DNA of 64,000 nt from Citrobacter tructae (GTDB lineage: Bacteria > Pseudomonadota > Gammaproteobacteria > Enterobacterales > Enterobacteriaceae). How positions within the stretch are numbered: the stretch's first letter is position 1; every line of letters begins with the position of its first letter. This document shows, in pieces, positions 17,141-26,406 of this stretch. The stretch is taken from contig NZ_CP038469.1 in the NCBI RefSeq assembly GCF_004684345.1, positions 620,001 to 684,000 on the forward strand, in the 5' to 3' direction. A model generated the notes under the pieces. The model worked only from the letters and a program-made list of their open reading frames with translations. It did no database searches and was not told the DNA's origin. The position numbers and the translations under genes were made by a program.

Positions 17141-18675
17141 TAGCGGAGTCCTTGTCGTAAGCGGCCAACCCACGCGGAGAGTAACGCGGACAGTACGAAA
17201 ACTAACAGCGGCAACAGCAGCTGCCACAGCGCCTGTGATGCCAGTAGTGCCGCGCTGCCGCCGCTGCTCAATGCCACTGCCTCGGTCGTGAGCGTGGGAA
17301 AGCGTCCAGCCCCTAACCACAGGGTCGGCATATACTGGGCGATACTGACGGAAAAGCCCACCGCGAAAGCAATCAACGCCGGGCGCGCTAGCTGCGGACA
17401 TTTCACTTGCCAAAAGATGCGACCCCGCGTCCAGCCCAGCGTTTGCGCAATCAAAATCAGGCGCGGATCAATTCGTTGCCACGCGGGTTTGAGCACGAAC
17501 AGCATCCACGGTGTGACCCATAGCAGATGTCCCCAGATAACTGTCATTAATTGGCCATCCAGGTCTGCGTACAGCGACAGCGTATATTGTCCGGTGACCA
17601 GCGGTAGCGCAGGCAGAATAATCGGCAGCCAGACCCAATGATGCCCGCGTTGTGGTCCCCATTCCAGCCATAGCAACAGCGTGACTAATGCCAGTGCGCT
17701 GGCAAGCAGACCCAGTTGCAGACTGGTGAACAGCGTCTGGCGATCGACTGATGAATACTGTGCAATCAGCGCCAGCACCAGCAGACAGAGCACGCCACTC
17801 ACGGGCACCAGTTGTGCCAGTGAGCGCCCAAGGGGGTATGATGAAAAACTCAGACGGTCGCCGCTCACCGCCGGAATGGTGCGCTGCCAGCCGCGCCACA
17901 ACAGATAGCCAACCAGCGCATACACGCACAGCAGCAGCACCAGCAACAGGCTGGCGAGAGAGCCTTTTATCTGCTGGTCCGAATCGCCCTGAGTAAGCCA
18001 TTGCCAGCTCAACACTGCAAGCGTTGGCGGATTACCGGGACCGAGGACGATCGCCACATCCACGACGGAGAGTGACCAGGCAACTACCGCCAACATGGCT
18101 TTGCTTAACGCTGGGCCGATAGAGGGCAGAACTAACCAGTTCAGACATTGTAGTCGGCTATAACCCAGCGAATCCAGCACGATGACCTGCTGTGAAAGGT
18201 GTTTTTCACTCAACAGGGCCGAGAGGAACCACAGCAAAAAAGCGCTCTCTTTGACGGCTAACGTCATGCCAAGGCCGATGCCGTAGCGGTCGGCCTGTGG
18301 GGTAAGAAAAGGCACCGCGCGGTACAGCAATCCGCCTTCGGCAAACAGCAGCAGGACGCTGGTGGCAAATGCGACGTGCGGAATCGCCAGCAGCCAGGGG
18401 AGTCGAGTACACAGTCGTACCCAGCCTGCACCGGGCCATACGGCGAGGATCGCCAGCAACGCAATGGCCAACGCGCCGAGGGTCGCCAGAGTAACGGAAA
18501 CCAGCGTCGCCATCAGAGCTTGCGGCAACTGGGGATCGGCGAACAGCGCCTGCCAGTGAGTAAGGGAAAGCGCAGGCGCTACCAACGTGACGGCGGCAGG
18601 TAACAGCGGCAAATAGATGACCGCCATGACGCCCCATAGCAACAGGATTAATGCGTACCGTAACGGCGTAGCCAT
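17140..18675 (-). CDS. ynjC: YnjC, ABC transporter permease (fused double permease)
   Basis: A 511-residue inner-membrane protein with about twelve hydrophobic segments. It is a fusion of two BPD-type permease domains, as in ThiP and AfuB-like importers, so one polypeptide would form the whole channel with YnjD. The EAA-like loops are seen as VLDSLGYSRLQCLNWLVLPSIGPAL in the first half and IAQTLGWTRGRIFWQVKCPQLARP in the second. It overlaps ynjB by 28 bases and ynjD by one, indicating tight coupling. Confidence 0.92.
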   Translation of the reverse strand: MATPLRYALILLLWGVMAVIYLPLLPAAVTLVAPALSLTHWQALFADPQLPQALMATLVSVTLATLGALAIALLAILAVWPGAGWVRLCTRLPWLLAIPHVAFATSVLLLFAEGGLLYRAVPFLTPQADRYGIGLGMTLAVKESAFLLWFLSALLSEKHLSQQVIVLDSLGYSRLQCLNWLVLPSIGPALSKAMLAVVAWSLSVVDVAIVLGPGNPPTLAVLSWQWLTQGDSDQQIKGSLASLLLVLLLCVYALVGYLLWRGWQRTIPAVSGDRLSFSSYPLGRSLAQLVPVSGVLCLLVLALIAQYSSVDRQTLFTSLQLGLLASALALVTLLLWLEWGPQRGHHWVWLPIILPALPLVTGQYTLSLYADLDGQLMTVIWGHLLWVTPWMLFVLKPAWQRIDPRLILIAQTLGWTRGRIFWQVKCPQLARPALIAFAVGFSVSIAQYMPTLWLGAGRFPTLTTEAVALSSGGSAALLASQALWQLLLPLLVFVLSALLSAWVGRLRQGLR

Positions 18676-19823
18676 TCTTGTTCCAATGCGTTTACCCAGG
18701 CCGCATGCGGTTCAGGAAGTACAGCGGGGAGTCCTTTTGGGATCCGCGCCTGCAACGCTTCACGCTGAGCGGCGGGTAATTTTTGCGGTTCGAGAACCGA
18801 AGGGTCACCCCAGTAAGTGGGGTCTGCTTTCCGCAGTTGCGCCTCAGGAGAAAGCAAGAAATTAGCGACGACTTTTGCCCCAGCCTTGGCGCTGGCGTTC
18901 GCCGGAATAGTGACAAAATGCACATTGCCAATCATTCCTTGCGAAAAACCAAAGCTGTAGCTGTTTTTGGGTAATTCACTGTGGGCCACTTTTTGTTGGG
19001 CATGCGCGGGGTTAAAGGTCAGCGATAAACGCAGCACGCCGTTATTCAGCAGCGCGTCCATTCGCGCGGGTGTGGGGGGGAAATCTTTCCCTTCACGCCA
19101 TAAAAAAGGATGCAGCGCGTCCAGATACTGCCACAGCGGGGCGGTAACTTCAGCGAACGTCGCGCTATCGGGCGCTATTTTCAGCGCTTGCGGCTGCGTG
19201 GTGAGCGTAATCAGTAACTGCTCGAGAAAAGCCGTTCCGGTAAAGTCAGGCGGGCGCGGGTAGGTCACCGTACCGGGATGTGTTTTAGCAAACGCCAGCA
19301 ATGCCTGCGGGGTTTGCGGCGGTTGTTCGGTAATATTACGTTCGGCGATAAAAGTTAGCTGCGCGCCGCCCCACGGTGACTCGGCACCCTCCGTTGGGAT
19401 GGAGAAGTCTTCGCTGACAGGCTGCAGGGTATCAACATAGCGCCAGTTGGGTAGCGTTTGCGCCCACTGGGTTTGCAGCAGGTTTGCTTCTTTTAGCGTA
19501 CGGAAATTTTCGCCATTCACCCACAGTAAATCGACGGAGCCGCCGGTTTTACGCCCAGAAGTTGCCTCCGTTTGAATACGCTTTACCGCGTCGGCGGCAT
19601 CGGCCAGACGCACAATTTTCAGGTTAATGGCGTAATGCGTTTTCATCTCGCTGCTCACCCAGTCGAGATACTGGTTCACTGCATTATCACCCCCCCAGGC
19701 GTTGAACCACACCGTCTGACCATGGGCTTCATTTTTGACTTGCTGCCAGCTGTCGTCCTGCGCGAAGGTCGTCAGCGGAGAAAACAGCAAACCCAGGCAC
19801 AATAAGCAGTAACGCATACTCAC
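18648..19823 (-). CDS. ynjB: YnjB, periplasmic solute-binding protein
   Basis: A 391-residue substrate-binding protein with an N-terminal signal peptide (MSMRYCLLCLGLLFSPLTTFA, cut after TFA). The mature part resembles the iron/thiamine/putrescine type II binding-protein group, with the typical start VWFNAWGGDNAVNQYLDW. It is the first gene of ynjBCD. The ligand is unknown. Its start is preceded by a usable GGAG (ttggagtgag on the minus strand). Confidence 0.92.
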   Translation of the reverse strand: MSMRYCLLCLGLLFSPLTTFAQDDSWQQVKNEAHGQTVWFNAWGGDNAVNQYLDWVSSEMKTHYAINLKIVRLADAADAVKRIQTEATSGRKTGGSVDLLWVNGENFRTLKEANLLQTQWAQTLPNWRYVDTLQPVSEDFSIPTEGAESPWGGAQLTFIAERNITEQPPQTPQALLAFAKTHPGTVTYPRPPDFTGTAFLEQLLITLTTQPQALKIAPDSATFAEVTAPLWQYLDALHPFLWREGKDFPPTPARMDALLNNGVLRLSLTFNPAHAQQKVAHSELPKNSYSFGFSQGMIGNVHFVTIPANASAKAGAKVVANFLLSPEAQLRKADPTYWGDPSVLEPQKLPAAQREALQARIPKGLPAVLPEPHAAWVNALEQEWLRRYGTH

Positions 19824-19843
19824 TCCAATCGTTAATGGTGGCT

Positions 19844-20551
19844 TCAGGAGTGTTTCCCGTGCCGCTCAAGATAAAGACTTCTCACCACGGAAATCACTAC
19901 CGTCAGTGCAAACAGCACAAACAACCCGGTCACGAACCAGAACGTTCCTCCGGTTAGCAGGCTTCCGGCCCAGGAATAGACGATGGTTGCGGGCAACTGA
20001 CCCATGCCGGTGGCGAGGAAAAAATGACGAAAGCGGATCGAGGTCAGACCGGCGGCATAGCTTACCGGGTCAAAGGGAACGAAAGGTAACAGGCGACAGA
20101 CCAGAATTGTGTGTTTGCCGTAGCGCTCAAAAAAGGCGTCCATGCTGTTCAGCACAGTTTTCCCGGTCAGTTTTTCCACCGTGCTACGGCCAAAGATACG
20201 GGCGATAAAAAAACATAACGCCGCGCCTGCCATCGCGCTGCTCCAGGAGAGAACGCCCCCCCAAAATGCGCCGAACAATGACGCATTGGCAAAAGTGATC
20301 ACAAACGCCGGGAGCGGGGCAATAATGGCCTGTAAGACCATCAAGCAAAACGACACCACCGCAGCCTGAGCACCGTATGATCGAATAAGATTTTCAATGG
20401 CGTGTGGGTCAACTGTTGCGAATGCCGCCAGGCTGTGAGCGATAAAATCACTGACGCCAGGCACCCATGCCCAGGACATCAGCGCCAGTAGTAGCAGGAT
20501 AACCAGCCCGGCCCGGCAATATCGTACGACGTGCGTTTTATTCAGCTTCAT
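19844..20551 (-). CDS. ydjZ: YdjZ, TVP38/TMEM64 (DedA-like) membrane protein
   Basis: A 235-residue inner-membrane protein of the SNARE-associated/VTT family. The core signature is present: NASLFGAFWGGVLSWSSAMAGA, then LVCRLLPFVPFDPVSYAAGLT, the arginine-proline re-entrant loop of the DedA superfamily. Relatives move lipids or support the proton motive force. The E. coli protein has no settled role. It overlaps upstream ydjX by 4 bases and precedes ynjB by 20, so the two VTT proteins form a pair. Confidence 0.92.
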   Translation of the reverse strand: MKLNKTHVVRYCRAGLVILLLLALMSWAWVPGVSDFIAHSLAAFATVDPHAIENLIRSYGAQAAVVSFCLMVLQAIIAPLPAFVITFANASLFGAFWGGVLSWSSAMAGAALCFFIARIFGRSTVEKLTGKTVLNSMDAFFERYGKHTILVCRLLPFVPFDPVSYAAGLTSIRFRHFFLATGMGQLPATIVYSWAGSLLTGGTFWFVTGLFVLFALTVVISVVRSLYLERHGKHS

Positions 20552-21259
20552 GATTTATCAGCTAACTCACCGTTGGTAGAGGGAACGATGCGCTTCACGC
20601 GGGCCCAGGCTTTTACCGCCTGTACCAGGGCGAATAAAATGAAGCCAGCAATACTGAGTTTAACCATAAATGTCAGGGTGATGCCTTCGCTGGCGAGCTC
20701 ATGCGACATCAGCGTATAGATAAACAGACCGGGTAAGGTAGTGACCGCAGAAATGACAGTAAACGACCAGAATGAGATGGTAGTTAACCCATAGGCATAA
20801 TTTTGAATGTTGTATGGGAACAACGGCACCAGTCGGGTGAAAATCAGAAAATCGATCCCGCTTTGGGCAATGCCTTTTTCGATGGCCTGAAAGATTGTCG
20901 TATGTCCGACATATTTCAGCAGCAGATCGCGACCCAGCCAGCGGGCCAGCAGAAATGACAGCGCCGAGGCAACGGTGGCTGCAAACAGGGAAACAAGGGT
21001 TCCCATCACCGGGCCAAACAGGATGCCGCCGACAATCACCAGAACGCTGCCGGGGATCAAACACAGCGCCGCAACGATAAACAGCAGAATGTACAGCGCG
21101 TAACCGAACATGCCGCTCTGGCGGATGAGGTCTTGTAAATGTTGGAAATGGGTTATCAGGCCGCTCAGGCCGGAATAATGGAAAACGCCCACCAGAACAC
21201 AGAGGAGTAGCGCAACGATCAGCAGTCTGTATTCTGCTTTATGCGAACTTCTTTTTCAT
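20548..21259 (-). CDS. ydjX: YdjX, TVP38/TMEM64 membrane protein, apparent 5' frameshift
   Basis: A DedA/VTT-family membrane protein (motifs GGILFGPVMGT and FTRLVPLFPYNIQNYAYGLT). The uninterrupted frame runs only from a GTG at 21192 to 20548 (214 residues) and lacks the first transmembrane segment. A strong start signal, AGGAG six bases before ATG 21259, opens a frame that stops after six codons (MKKKFA). Dropping one A from the A5 run at 21252-21256 joins that ATG to the rest, restoring KRSSHKAEYRLLIVALLLCVLVG and a total of 236 residues, the length I recall for E. coli YdjX. Either the allele is broken or the base is an assembly error. Confidence 0.85.
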
Positions 21260-21381
21260 GGGGGTCTCCTGTAAAACCGGGGAAATAAAGCGTTTTCGTC
21301 AGCGAAAAGTGCGCGCGAAGATATAATAAAATCCCGGCCGTAACAATGTATTACCGTCGCTTTATTGATTTTGCACCGAAT

Positions 21382-21412
21382 AAACAGACTCTCCAGGCAA
21401 GGCCCGGAGAGT
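21382..21412 (-). terminator. Probable terminator of xthA
   Basis: On the minus strand actctcc (21406-21412) pairs with ggagagt (21388-21394) around a GC-rich loop and is followed by ctgtttatt. It lies just after the xthA stop at 21429. The T run is interrupted, so efficiency is uncertain. Confidence 0.55.
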
Positions 21413-21428
21413 GGCAACGTTCAGCAGA

Positions 21429-22235
21429 TCAGACGCGGAATTTAGCCCATACCGGCGCGTGGTCGGACGGTTTTTCCATGCTGCGGATTTCATAGTCGAT
21501 ACCGGTTTCTTCGCAGCGTTCTGCCAGCGGGTTGCTCGCCAGCAGCAGATCGATACGCAGGCCACGGTTATCGTCAAAGCCTTTCGAACGGTAATCAAAC
21601 CATGAGAACTGGTCGTTTTTTTCAGGATATGCGTGACGGTATGTATCCACCAGGCCCCAGCCTAGCAGGCGTTCCATCCACTCGCGTTCTTCTGGCAGGA
21701 AGGAACATTTACCGGTACGCAGCCAGCGTTTGCGGTTCTCTTCGCCAATGCCGATATCCAGATCGGTGGGGCTGATATTCATATCACCCATGATTAGCAC
21801 TGGATTATCGCGCTTCAGTTCAGTCTCGAGGTAGTTCTGTAAGTTCTGATAAAACGCGGCTTTGGCCGGGAATTTGGTTTCATGGTCACGGCTTTCACCT
21901 TGCGGGAAATAACCGTTGATTACGGTAATGCTGCCCAGGGGGGACGGAATTTCCGCCATGATGATACGACGCTGCGCTTCTTCACCATCACCAGGGAAGC
22001 CACGGCGCACCGAGATCGGCGTTTCTTTCGTCAGTAGCGCGACGCCGTAATGGCCTTTCTGACCGTGATAGAAAACGTTGTAACCCAGCTTCGCCACCTC
22101 TTCGAGAGGGAACATGTCGTCGTGAACTTTTGTCTCCTGTAAGCCAATCACATCCGGTTGATGTTTTTCGACAATGGCTGCCAGTTGATGAGGACGGGCA
22201 CGCAGGCCGTTGATATTAAAAGAGACAAATTTCAT
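21429..22235 (-). CDS. xthA: XthA, exonuclease III
   Basis: Main AP endonuclease and 3'-to-5' double-strand exonuclease in base-excision repair. It has 268 residues from ATG 22235 (MKFVSFNINGLRA), the E. coli length; the frame is open 25 codons further but has no start signal there. Catalytic residues are visible: Glu34 in GLQETKV, the Asp/Asn pair in MGDMNISPTDLD near 151-153, and His259 in PSDHAPVW. It is divergent from the ast operon. Confidence 0.97.
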   Translation of the reverse strand: MKFVSFNINGLRARPHQLAAIVEKHQPDVIGLQETKVHDDMFPLEEVAKLGYNVFYHGQKGHYGVALLTKETPISVRRGFPGDGEEAQRRIIMAEIPSPLGSITVINGYFPQGESRDHETKFPAKAAFYQNLQNYLETELKRDNPVLIMGDMNISPTDLDIGIGEENRKRWLRTGKCSFLPEEREWMERLLGWGLVDTYRHAYPEKNDQFSWFDYRSKGFDDNRGLRIDLLLASNPLAERCEETGIDYEIRSMEKPSDHAPVWAKFRV

Positions 22236-22679
22236 AGTCGCTGCCACTTTGCAAGATGAATAGTGCAAGGATGGTAGCAGAATTTCCGTTGGCTGACTGC
22301 TTCTTGTCACCTGATTCCAACAATGATTGCTAATGGTGTTAACGATGGAGCAAAAACTGCACTGTTTTGGCGCGGTACGCGTCAGAATGGGGCAATAATT
22401 TCCGAAAAATTTCGTATACGATCACAATTCCAGAATTATATTTGGCGACTGAATAAAATTGCGTTTTTTCCTCTAATTACTCACCCGATAGGCGAACGTA
22501 TTCACTTTATATGCACTCAGAGTGAATATCGCTGGGTTATAACTTGTTGATATTCCGTTACCTCATCGCGTTTATGCATATTTTTTGCTGGCTGGCACGA
22601 ACCCTGCACTCTACATTTACACCGCAAACACTATATTTATTAACATATAAATAACTTTTTATTTACCGTAGAGGTCGCT
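22236..22679 (+). promoter_or_regulatory. astC upstream control region
   Basis: A 444-base gene-free stretch, AT-rich toward astC. It contains the sigma-54 promoter at 22593-22608. A possible NtrC half-pair TGCACT-GTTTT-GGCGCG lies at 22358-22373. A large inverted repeat, TATTCAC (22499-22505) with GTGAATA (22522-22528), resembles spaced ArgR half-sites (TGAAT). This fits the known control of astC by nitrogen limitation (NtrC) and arginine (ArgR), but the NtrC and ArgR assignments are by eye. Confidence 0.6.
22593..22608 (+). promoter_or_regulatory. Sigma-54 (-24/-12) promoter of astCADBE
   Basis: The sequence TGGCACGAACCCTGCA matches the sigma-54 consensus TGGCAC-N5-TTGCA with GG and GC exactly ten bases apart. 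It lies about 70 bases before the astC start. In E. coli, astC is transcribed by sigma-54 RNA polymerase with NtrC when nitrogen is limiting. Confidence 0.9.
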
Positions 22680-23900
22680 ATGTCTCTGTCAGTTACGCGT
22701 GAAAATTTTGATGAATGGATGATGCCCGTATACGCTCCGGCTCCTTTTGTTCCGGTTCGCGGCGAAGGTTCACGTCTGTGGGATCAGCAGGGTAAAGAGT
22801 ATATCGATTTCGCGGGAGGCATTGCGGTTAACGCGCTGGGTCATGCACACCCGGCTTTGCGGGAAGCATTAAACGACCAGGCAGGTAAATTTTGGCATAC
22901 AGGAAATGGCTACACCAACGAGCCGGTGCTGCGTTTGGCGAAAAAGCTGATTGATGCCACCTTTGCCGAGCGCGTCTTCTTCTGTAACTCCGGGGCAGAG
23001 GCCAACGAAGCGGCATTAAAACTGGCTCGTAAGTACGCCCACGATCGTTTTGGCACGCAGAAAAGCGGCATCGTTGCGTTTAAAAATGCCTTCCATGGCC
23101 GCACGCTGTTTACCGTCACCGCCGGTGGTCAACCCGCGTATTCGCAGGATTTTGCGCCATTGCCGCCGGATATCCACCATGCGGTATATAACGATCTCGA
23201 CTCTGCCAGCCAGCTGATTGATGACACTACCTGTGCGGTGATTGTTGAGCCTGTTCAGGGCGAGGGCGGCGTAGTGCCTGCAACAAAAGCCTTTTTGCAG
23301 GGGCTGCGCGAATTATGCGATCGCCACAATGCGCTGCTGATTTTTGATGAAGTGCAGACCGGCGTGGGGCGTACCGGCGAACTGTATGCCTATATGCACT
23401 ACGGCGTCACGCCGGATCTGCTGACCACCGCCAAAGCGCTGGGCGGCGGGTTTCCTATCGGTGCGCTGCTGGCGACCGAACATTGTGCGAGCGTCATGAC
23501 GGTCGGTACACATGGCACGACTTACGGCGGTAACCCGCTGGCTTCTGCGGTGGCCGGGAAACTGCTGGATATCGTCAACACGCCGGAAATCCTCAATGGT
23601 GTAAAACAGCGTCACGACTGGTTTGTGGAGCGTATTAACGCCATTAACGAACGTTTTGGATTGTTTAGTGAAATTCGCGGACTCGGCCTGCTGATCGGCT
23701 GTGTGCTCAATACGGAGTTTGCCGGTAAAGCGAAGCTTATCTCGCAAGAGGCGGCTAGCGCTGGCGTGATGGTGCTGATTGCTGGTGGTAACGTGGTGCG
23801 TTTTGCCCCTGCGCTGAACGTCAGCGAAGAAGAGATTGCCACCGGACTGGATCGCTTTGCGCTGGCCTGCGAACGTATTAAAGCTGGAGGTTCATCATGA
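22680..23900 (+). CDS. astC: AstC, succinylornithine transaminase
   Basis: PLP enzyme of the arginine succinyltransferase (AST) pathway: N2-succinylornithine plus 2-oxoglutarate gives succinylglutamate semialdehyde and glutamate. It has 406 residues. Class-III aminotransferase motifs are intact: FCNSGAEANEAALKLAR, LLIFDEVQTGVGRTG (Asp for the PLP ring nitrogen) and TTAKALGGGFPIGA (PLP lysine near 252). It is the first gene of astCADBE, and its stop overlaps the astA start by 4 bases (ATGA). Confidence 0.97.
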   Translation: MSLSVTRENFDEWMMPVYAPAPFVPVRGEGSRLWDQQGKEYIDFAGGIAVNALGHAHPALREALNDQAGKFWHTGNGYTNEPVLRLAKKLIDATFAERVFFCNSGAEANEAALKLARKYAHDRFGTQKSGIVAFKNAFHGRTLFTVTAGGQPAYSQDFAPLPPDIHHAVYNDLDSASQLIDDTTCAVIVEPVQGEGGVVPATKAFLQGLRELCDRHNALLIFDEVQTGVGRTGELYAYMHYGVTPDLLTTAKALGGGFPIGALLATEHCASVMTVGTHGTTYGGNPLASAVAGKLLDIVNTPEILNGVKQRHDWFVERINAINERFGLFSEIRGLGLLIGCVLNTEFAGKAKLISQEAASAGVMVLIAGGNVVRFAPALNVSEEEIATGLDRFALACERIKAGGSS

Positions 23901-24931
23901 TGGTGATCCGTCCCATTGAACGCGCCGATATCACGGCGTTGATGCAGTTGGCCAGTAAGACCGGCGGCGGGTTGACCTCGCTTCCGGCTAATGAAGCCAC
24001 GCTGATGGCGCGCATTGAGCGTTCACTGCAAACCTGGCAGGGTGAGCTGCCCAAAAGTGAACAGGGCTACGTTTTTGTACTTGAGGACAGCGCCACCGGC
24101 ACCGTTGCCGGGATCTGTGCAATTGAAGTGGCGGTCGGGCTCAACGATCCCTGGTACAACTATCGGGTCGGAACGCTAGTCCATGCCTCGAAAGAGCTGA
24201 ACGTCTACAACGCGTTGCCGACGCTGTTTCTCAGTAATGATCACACTGGCAGCAGCGAGCTGTGCACTCTGTTTCTCGATCCGGAGTGGCGGAAAGAGGG
24301 CAACGGCTATTTGCTGTCAAAATCGCGCTTTATGTTTATGGCGGCCTTTCGCGATCGGTTTAATGAAAAAGTCGTGGCCGAAATGCGCGGCGTGATTGAT
24401 GAACACGGTTACTCCCCATTCTGGCAGAGCCTCGGTAAACGCTTCTTTTCGATGGAGTTCAGCCGGGCGGATTTTCTCTGCGGCACCGGGCAGAAAGCAT
24501 TTATCGCAGAACTGATGCCCAAGCATCCTATTTATACCCATTTCCTGTCGGATGAAGCGCAAAGCGTAATTGGCGAAGTGCATCCGCAAACGGCACCGGC
24601 TCGCGCGGTGCTGGAAAAAGAAGGCTTCCGCTATCGTAACTATGTCGATATTTTTGACGGCGGGCCAACGCTGGAGTGCGATATTGACCGGGTGCGGGCT
24701 ATTCGTAAAAGCAGGCTGGTGGAGGTGGTTGAAGGCCAACCTGCGCCGGGCGAGTATCCGGCATGTCTGGTGGCAAATGAAAACTACCACAACTTCCGTG
24801 TCATGCTGGTACGCGCCGATCCGCATACCCAGCGTCTGGTGCTGACGGCGGCGCAGCTGGATGCTCTGAAGTGCCACGCGGGTGACCATGTCCGTTTCGT
24901 TCGTCTTTGTGCAGAGGAGAAAACAGCATGA
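23897..24931 (+). CDS. astA: AstA, arginine N-succinyltransferase
   Basis: First step of the AST pathway: succinyl-CoA and L-arginine give N2-succinylarginine. It has 344 residues, the E. coli length, and begins MMVIRPIERADI. Recognisable stretches are GTVAGICAIEVAVGLNDPWYNYRVG and SSELCTLFLDPEWRKEGNGYLLSKSRF, the acyltransferase core. It overlaps both astC and astD by ATGA, so the whole operon is translationally chained. Confidence 0.97.
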   Translation: MMVIRPIERADITALMQLASKTGGGLTSLPANEATLMARIERSLQTWQGELPKSEQGYVFVLEDSATGTVAGICAIEVAVGLNDPWYNYRVGTLVHASKELNVYNALPTLFLSNDHTGSSELCTLFLDPEWRKEGNGYLLSKSRFMFMAAFRDRFNEKVVAEMRGVIDEHGYSPFWQSLGKRFFSMEFSRADFLCGTGQKAFIAELMPKHPIYTHFLSDEAQSVIGEVHPQTAPARAVLEKEGFRYRNYVDIFDGGPTLECDIDRVRAIRKSRLVEVVEGQPAPGEYPACLVANENYHNFRVMLVRADPHTQRLVLTAAQLDALKCHAGDHVRFVRLCAEEKTA

Positions 24932-26406
24932 CATTATGGATAAACGGCGACTGGGTAACGGGTCTGGGCGAGCGTCGGGTGAAAACCAATCCGGTAAGCG
25001 GCGATATGCTGTGGCAAGGAAATGATGCCGATGCCGCACAGGTGTCGCAGGCGTGCCGAGCCGCACGCGCCGCATTTCCGGGCTGGGCAAAGCAACCTTT
25101 TGCCGCGCGTCAGGCGGTGGTGGAACAATTCGCGGCGTTGTTGGAGAGCAACAAAGCCGAGCTTACGGCAATTATCGCCCGGGAAACCGGCAAGCCACGT
25201 TGGGAAGCGGCTACCGAACTGACTGCGATGATCAATAAAATCGCCATTTCCGTGAAGGCCTACCACGCGCGCACCGGGGAACAACACAACGAACTACCGG
25301 ATGGCGCGGCGACATTACGCCATCGTCCGCATGGCGTGTTAGCCGTTTTTGGCCCGTATAACTTCCCTGGTCATTTACCGAATGGACATATTGTTCCGGC
25401 GCTGCTGGCGGGTAATACGGTGATCTTTAAACCCAGCGAGCTGACGCCGTGGACCGGTGAGGCCGTCATTAAACTGTGGGAGCAGGCGGGACTCCCTGCG
25501 GGCGTGCTAAACCTGGTGCAAGGCGGGCGCGAAACCGGGCAGGCGCTGAGTGCGCTGGAAGACCTCGATGGTTTGCTGTTTACCGGCAGTGCAAATACGG
25601 GCTATCAGTTACATCGTCAGTTATCCGGGCAGCCGGAAAAAATCCTCGCACTGGAGATGGGGGGGAACAATCCGCTGATTATTGAGAACCCGGAAGATAT
25701 CGATGCGACCGTCCATCTGACTATTCAGTCAGCGTTTGTTACCGCCGGACAGCGCTGCACCTGTGCCCGTCGTCTGCTGGTTAAAAAAGGCGCGTTGGGC
25801 GATGCGTTTCTGGCGCGTCTGGTGGAGGTCAGCCAGCGTTTACTTCCCGGTAACTGGGATGATGAGCCGCAGCCGTTTATCGGTGGGCTTATTTCCGAAC
25901 AGGCCGCGCAGCATGTGTGTGATGCCTGGCAGCGCCTTGAGGCATTAGGTGGCCGTACGATGCTGGCGCCGCGACAGGTCAAAGACGGCACCTCCCTGCT
26001 GGCACCGGGCATTATTGAGCTGACCGGCGTGGCAGACGTGCCGGATGAAGAGGTCTTTGGCCCGCTGCTCGGCGTGTGGCGCTATGACAGCTTTGATGAG
26101 GCTATTCGCCTGGCGAACAACACTCGATTTGGCCTGTCGTGCGGGCTGGTCTCACCGGACCGTAATCAGTTTGACCAGTTGCTGCTGGAAGCGCGGGCAG
26201 GCATCGTCAACTGGAATAAACCTTTGACCGGGGCTGCGAGCACAGCGCCGTTCGGTGGGGTGGGCGCCTCAGGAAACCATCGCGCCAGCGCGTGGTATGC
26301 CGCAGATTACTGCGCCTGGCCGATGGCGAGCCTGGAGTCTCCGGTATTAACGTTGCCGGCGACGCTGAGCCCGGGTCTGGATTTTTCGCGTGAGGAAAAA
26401 CGATGA
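24928..26406 (+). CDS. astD: AstD, succinylglutamate semialdehyde dehydrogenase
   Basis: NAD-dependent oxidation of N-succinylglutamate 5-semialdehyde to N-succinylglutamate, fourth step of the AST pathway. It has 492 residues from ATG 24928 (MTLWINGDWV). The aldehyde dehydrogenase catalytic Glu is in LALEMGGNNP and the nucleophilic Cys is in TAGQRCTCARR. The cofactor loop FTGSANTGYQLH is present, as is the YNFPGHLPNGH oxyanion region. It follows astA with a 4-base overlap and overlaps astB likewise. Confidence 0.97.
   Translation: MTLWINGDWVTGLGERRVKTNPVSGDMLWQGNDADAAQVSQACRAARAAFPGWAKQPFAARQAVVEQFAALLESNKAELTAIIARETGKPRWEAATELTAMINKIAISVKAYHARTGEQHNELPDGAATLRHRPHGVLAVFGPYNFPGHLPNGHIVPALLAGNTVIFKPSELTPWTGEAVIKLWEQAGLPAGVLNLVQGGRETGQALSALEDLDGLLFTGSANTGYQLHRQLSGQPEKILALEMGGNNPLIIENPEDIDATVHLTIQSAFVTAGQRCTCARRLLVKKGALGDAFLARLVEVSQRLLPGNWDDEPQPFIGGLISEQAAQHVCDAWQRLEALGGRTMLAPRQVKDGTSLLAPGIIELTGVADVPDEEVFGPLLGVWRYDSFDEAIRLANNTRFGLSCGLVSPDRNQFDQLLLEARAGIVNWNKPLTGAASTAPFGGVGASGNHRASAWYAADYCAWPMASLESPVLTLPATLSPGLDFSREEKR

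Noticed and set aside
21252..21256. Programmed -1 frameshift at the A5 run of ydjX
   Set aside because: Joining the frames needs +1 (or -2), and the run does not form an X-XXY-YYZ slippery heptamer in phase; five As are short for polymerase slippage.
21242..21259. Six-codon peptide MKKKFA before ydjX as a leader peptide
   Set aside because: Its position, ribosome-binding site and the restored reading frame after removing one A fit a broken ydjX start better than a regulatory leader.
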